Assembly: GCA_029263945.1 (NCBI GenBank)
Contig: JARIDM010000268.1
Coordinates: forward strand, 1-9,001
Origin: Sporosarcina sp.
GTDB lineage: Bacteria > Bacillota > Bacilli > Bacillales_A > Planococcaceae
Reading direction: 5' to 3'
Length of the DNA stretch: 9,001 nucleotides
The notes under the pieces were generated by a model. That model was given only the letters and a program-made list of their open reading frames with translations. It had not been told where the DNA came from and searched no databases. Positions 6,774 to 9,001 of this stretch are shown piece by piece; the stretch's first letter is position 1, and each line of letters begins with the position of its first letter. The position numbers were made by a program, and so were the translations under genes.

Positions 6774-6896
6774 TTAATGATTACAAGAATCGCAATGGTT
6801 TGTATAGCACTCATGTTGTTCAGCAATTTCGTCTCCACATGTTGCGCACTGTTTAGCGGGTAGGTTTTTGAAAAATTCAACAATGTTTTCAATCAT
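6774..6896 (-). CDS. yhfH: YhfH-like small cysteine-rich protein, upstream tandem copy
   Basis: A 40-residue frame begins MIENIVEFFKNLPAKQ and has C17, C20, H28, C30, H34, C35 and C38, the same metal-site layout as the copy downstream. The AGGAG site on the minus strand lies 10 nt before the ATG, and a strong promoter is seen further upstream. Differences from the second copy are all mild or terminal (positions 5, 6, 25, 32, 37, 40). The two frames are 55 nt apart and on the same strand, with no terminator between them. Conservation of every Cys and His, while synonymous positions differ, argues that both are real expressed proteins and not a pseudogene pair. The N-terminal IVEFFKNLP segment would form a short amphipathic helix before the Cys region. 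Cellular role unknown. Confidence 0.82.
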   Translation of the reverse strand: MIENIVEFFKNLPAKQCATCGDEIAEQHECYTNHCDSCNH

Positions 6897-6919
6897 AATT
6901 CTTCAGCTCCTCTCTCTTG

Positions 6920-6958
6920 TGTACTAGTACATTTATTTATATTCTTATTGTAGTACAA
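6920..6958 (-). promoter_or_regulatory. Two palindromes around the start of the YhfH-like transcript
   Basis: TGTACTAGTACA (6920-6931) is a perfect 12-bp palindrome in the expected early transcribed region. TTGTAGTACAA (6948-6958) is an 11-bp palindrome overlapping the -10 box. Both have TGTA and TACA arms, 4 or 1 nt apart, with centres about 28 bp from each other. This placement fits an operator pair for a repressor that I cannot name. The 12-mer could instead act as a small leader hairpin. Confidence 0.4.
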
Positions 6959-6976
6959 CAGATAATCATATGTCAA
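6947..6976 (-). promoter_or_regulatory. Strong SigA promoter of the tandem YhfH-like genes
   Basis: On the minus strand there is a perfect TTGACA (6976-6971), an 18-nt spacer and TACAAT (6952-6947). Transcription would begin near 6940, about 45 nt before the first start codon. Confidence 0.7.
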
Positions 6977-7023
6977 CACATTTCTTGAGTTTTCAGATAA
7001 AATAGTAATGCATGCAGGATCAG

Positions 7024-7039
7024 TTCATTTCAAAATGAA
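7024..7039. repeat. Perfect 7-2-7 inverted repeat upstream of lplJ
   Basis: TTCATTT and AAATGAA are separated by CA. It lies about 27 bp upstream of the likely lplJ -10 region, a position where a regulator could bind. It may equally be chance in AT-rich DNA. I do not recognise it as a named operator. Confidence 0.35.
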
Positions 7040-7065
7040 GTTAAATGTGCTGAAAACCTATGTTA

Positions 7066-7074
7066 TGCTATAAG
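7066..7074 (+). promoter_or_regulatory. Possible extended -10 promoter of lplJ
   Basis: TGCTATAAG has the TGn extension and 5 of 6 bases of TATAAT. No good -35 is seen at 16-18 nt upstream. A second, weaker extended -10 (TGTTATGCT, 7061-7069) overlaps it, with TTAAAT at 7041-7046 as partner. Confidence 0.4.
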
Positions 7075-7105
7075 CTGACGACTACTTGATTGAGGAGAGA
7101 TGGTT

Positions 7106-8095
7106 ATGTATTTTATTGACAATAAGGGAATTACAGATCCGCAGATTAACCTTGCGATTGAGGAATATGTATTGCGAAATATGGATGTAAACGAGGACTT
7201 TCTTCTGTTTTATATAAATGCACCTTCGATTATTGTCGGGAAAAATCAGAACACCATTGAAGAAATAAATACAGAATTTGTAGAGGCCAATGACATTAAA
7301 GTTGTGCGACGTTTATCAGGTGGCGGCGCGGTGTATCATGATTTAGGGAATTTGAATTATAGTTTTATTACAAAAGATGACGGAGAGTCTTTCCGTAATT
7401 TTAAGAAGTTCACGGAACCTGTTATACAAGCGCTTGCAAAAATTGGCGTAACTGCGGAGTTGATCGGCCGCAATGATTTGCTTGTTGAAGGGCGAAAAAT
7501 TTCCGGGAATGCACAATTTTCAACGCATGGTCGGATGTTTACACACGGAACGTTGATGTTTGATACAGAAATAGATACAGTTGTCTCCGCGCTGAAAGTT
7601 CGAAAAGACAAGATTGAATCGAAGGGCATTAAGTCCATCCGCAGTCGTGTGGCGAATATCTCGGAGTTTCTTGAAGCGCCGATGGACATCGAACAGTTCC
7701 GCCTTGAAATTTTAAAGTCTATTTTTGACGGTGAAGAAAAAGTTCAGTACAAAGAACTAACAGCAGAAGATTGGGAAAAAATTCATGCGCTTTCTAAGGA
7801 ACGTTACGCAAATTGGGACTGGAACTACGGTAAATCACCGAAATTCAATATTCAAGTGTCTGACCGATTCGCGGTGGGTGGCATTGAAGTGAGACTTCAA
7901 GTGAACAAAGGCATCATTGAAGATGCGGTGATTTTCGGTGACTTCTTTGGTCTTGGTGAAATTGACGTCATTCAGGATAAATTACGCGGCATCCCTTATA
8001 ATAAGCAATCGATCAACGATGCGTTTACGGAATTGGATGTCTCTAAGTATCTCGGGGGCATTACGCAGGAAGAATTTGTTGAATTAATCTATTAA
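7106..8095 (+). CDS. lplJ: Lipoate-protein ligase LplJ (LplA family)
   Basis: LplJ activates free lipoate or octanoate with ATP and attaches it to lysines of lipoyl domains (GcvH and E2 subunits of 2-oxoacid dehydrogenases) in the cytoplasm. The 329-residue protein is collinear with B. subtilis LplJ as I remember it: MYFIDN, INLAIEEY (14-21), VGKNQNTIEEIN (44-55), the lipoyl-AMP-binding RRLSGGGAVYHD (68-79), GNLNYSFIT (81-89), and GRKISGNAQ (129-137) with catalytic K131. The catalytic domain ends near 190-240, and WDWNYGKSPKFN (237-248) leads into the small C-terminal accessory domain ending ELIY. An ATG at 7100 would add two residues, but GAGGAG (7092-7097) sits 2 nt from it and 8 nt from the ATG at 7106, and the homologue starts like the latter. 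The gene appears monocistronic, divergent from the YhfH-like pair, and followed by a structured terminator-like repeat. Confidence 0.95.
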   Translation: MYFIDNKGITDPQINLAIEEYVLRNMDVNEDFLLFYINAPSIIVGKNQNTIEEINTEFVEANDIKVVRRLSGGGAVYHDLGNLNYSFITKDDGESFRNFKKFTEPVIQALAKIGVTAELIGRNDLLVEGRKISGNAQFSTHGRMFTHGTLMFDTEIDTVVSALKVRKDKIESKGIKSIRSRVANISEFLEAPMDIEQFRLEILKSIFDGEEKVQYKELTAEDWEKIHALSKERYANWDWNYGKSPKFNIQVSDRFAVGGIEVRLQVNKGIIEDAVIFGDFFGLGEIDVIQDKLRGIPYNKQSINDAFTELDVSKYLGGITQEEFVELIY

Positions 8096-8104
8096 GATGT
8101 ACGA

Positions 8105-8224
8105 GGCTGGGACAAAAGAGGTAAATCTAGAGGGAATAATGAAGTATTCAATGTGAAACCGTGTGAAACCAAGGTTCTTGTACTTGGCTTCACGCGGTTT
8201 TGGTTTTGTCCCAGTCCCTTTTTT
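8105..8224 (+). repeat. 112-bp imperfect inverted-repeat element with terminator tail
   Basis: The outer arms GGCTGGGACAAAA (8105-8117) and TTTTGTCCCAGTC (8204-8216) pair over 13 bp with one G-U. The inner arms AAACCGTGTGAAACCAAG (8156-8173) and 8183-8200 pair over 18 bp with one mismatch and one G-U, around a 9-nt loop. A run of six T (8219-8224) follows the outer arm, so the element can terminate lplJ transcription. TGTGAAACC occurs twice in a row (8152-8160, 8162-8170). The GGCTGGGACAAAA end looks like intergenic repeats I recall from several Firmicutes genomes, which would make this a dispersed element co-opted as a terminator. The copy number in this genome cannot be seen from one window. 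Confidence 0.7.
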
Positions 8225-8277
8225 GTTTGTGAATTTTTTGGCTGCTTGCTCCACAAGTATTTCACGCCTGATTACGC

Positions 8278-8283
8278 TATAAT
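8278..8283 (+). promoter_or_regulatory. -10 box of the response regulator gene
   Basis: TATAAT is a perfect -10 match, 28 nt before the start codon. The matching -35 is poor (AAGTAT at 8255-8260 with a 17-nt spacer), so an activator may be needed or the site may be weak. Confidence 0.4.
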
Positions 8284-8311
8284 GGGGATATTGTTGAGAG
8301 GAGAATGGATC

Positions 8312-9001
8312 ATGGACAAACATCGAATCTTCGTCGTTGAAGACGACCGGAAAATTGCAGAATTACTTGCGGATACGCTCCGAAAATATCAATATGATGT
8401 TGAAATTATCGCAGACTTTGACCATGTAACGGAAGAAGTGCTTGCATTTGATCCGCATCTCATCCTGTTAGATATAAACTTGCCTTCTTATGATGGCTAT
8501 TATTGGTGTCGCCAATTACGAACGCATACGATGTGTCCGATTATTTTCATTTCGGCGCGTTCTGGTGAAATGGACCAAGTCTTTGCGCTTGAAAACGGTG
8601 GCGATGATTTTATTACGAAGCCGTTTCATTATGAAATTGTGTTGGCAAAAATCAGAAGTCATTTACGTAGGTCGTTCGGTGAATATGCGTTAGAACAAGC
8701 TGAACGTACCGTGAAGTTAGGTTCGCTGAACTTATTTGTAGAACGGATGGAATTACATATAAAAGATGAAGTTGTGCCTTTGCAGAAAAAAGAGTGTGTC
8801 ATTTTAGAACTTCTTTTAGACGCATCGCCGAAAGTTGTGTCGCGTGAAATATTATTAGAACAGTTGTGGGACGACCAATCTTTTGTGGATGAAAACACAT
8901 TGAATGTAAATATGACACGCGTTCGAAAAAAACTGGCGGATTATAAAATTAGGTCTTCAATTGAAACTGTTCGGGGTGCAGGCTATCGATTTATTGTCGC
9001 G
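8312..9001 (+). CDS. OmpR-family response regulator, BceR/GraR-like (partial, runs off the window)
   Basis: The frame is open from ATG 8312 to the last base: 230 codons with no stop, so the C-terminal end is cut off, probably by only a few residues. The receiver domain (about 4-118) has the acidic pocket E10-D11-D12, phosphorylation site D54 in LLDINLP, S81 and K103 in TKPF. The DNA-binding winged helix (about 133-228) has VPLQKKECVILELLL, VSREILLEQLW, DENTLNVNMTRVRKKL (194-209) and the terminal hairpin ETVRGAGYRFI. The DGYYWCRQLR (61-70) and KPFHYEIVLAKI (103-114) segments are typical of the BceR/GraR group, which responds to peptide antibiotics through a paired sensor kinase and an ABC transporter. 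Both would be expected just outside the window. GAGAGGAG (8296-8303) lies 8 nt before the ATG and fixes the start. Membership in that group is inference from sequence pattern. Confidence 0.88.
   Translation, partial: MDKHRIFVVEDDRKIAELLADTLRKYQYDVEIIADFDHVTEEVLAFDPHLILLDINLPSYDGYYWCRQLRTHTMCPIIFISARSGEMDQVFALENGGDDFITKPFHYEIVLAKIRSHLRRSFGEYALEQAERTVKLGSLNLFVERMELHIKDEVVPLQKKECVILELLLDASPKVVSREILLEQLWDDQSFVDENTLNVNMTRVRKKLADYKIRSSIETVRGAGYRFIVA

Noticed and set aside
6977..7057. Paired distant arms (GTTTTCAG 6989-6996 with CTGAAAAC 7050-7057; CACATTT 6977-6983 with AAATGTG 7043-7049) as a riboswitch-like fold before lplJ
   Set aside because: The arms cross and do not nest, and the likely lplJ promoter lies downstream, so the region is probably not transcribed in that direction.
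8084..8323. 79-codon minus-strand frame covering the inverted-repeat element
   Set aside because: It is made mainly of the structured repeat, has no ribosome site and no recognisable protein pattern.
8305..8340. 11-codon frame (ATG 8305) overlapping the response regulator start, as a possible regulatory upstream peptide
   Set aside because: The ribosome site is only 1 nt from this ATG but 8 nt from the regulator ATG, so translation from it is unlikely.

Overview
The window looks like chromosomal DNA from a low- to mid-GC Gram-positive of the order Bacillales. My best guess is the Planococcaceae (Sporosarcina, Planococcus or Lysinibacillus type), but the genus cannot be fixed from the sequence alone. 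The support is strong AGGAGG-type ribosome sites, TTG and ATG starts, SigA-type promoters, U-tailed hairpin terminators, a compact hemE-hemH-hemY heme operon, a YhfH-like small protein and an LplJ-type lipoate ligase, both close to what I remember from Bacillus subtilis. The window reads as ordinary core genome: there is no insertion sequence, phage gene, CRISPR array, tRNA or rRNA in it.

Layout. Positions 5-1189 (minus) hold an M20-family amidohydrolase with a TTG start, its own likely promoter and a strong ribosome site. A hairpin terminator at 1264-1312 separates it from an HmoB-like heme monooxygenase gene (1364-1867, minus). That gene is divergent from hemE-hemH-hemY (2091-5528, plus), with about 220 bp of shared regulatory DNA between them. 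The operon ends at a UUCG-tetraloop terminator (5534-5561). Next comes a glycerophosphodiester phosphodiesterase lipoprotein (5661-6515, plus), preceded by a SigB-like promoter. A bidirectional terminator (6542-6590) lies between it and two tandem, nearly identical 40-41 residue cysteine-rich proteins on the minus strand (6593-6718 and 6774-6896), which are YhfH-like and probably zinc-binding. Divergent from them is lplJ (7106-8095, plus), followed by a 112-bp inverted-repeat element ending in a T tract (8105-8224). The window ends inside a BceR/GraR-type response regulator gene (8312 to beyond 9001).

How the genes fit together. HemE, HemY and HemH carry out three consecutive steps of the coproporphyrin-dependent heme route of Gram-positive bacteria. 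HemE makes coproporphyrinogen III, HemY oxidises it to coproporphyrin III, and HemH inserts iron. The final decarboxylase (HemQ/ChdC) is not in the window. The divergent HmoB-like enzyme would degrade heme and release iron, so synthesis and breakdown share one intergenic region. LplJ scavenges lipoate for 2-oxoacid dehydrogenases and GcvH. The amidohydrolase, the GDPD lipoprotein and the response regulator look like separate transcription units.

The items most worth a second look are the tandem small zinc-ribbon-like genes with palindromes over and just downstream of their promoter, the structured repeat after lplJ, and the SigB-like promoter. I did not find a clearly novel multi-gene system.
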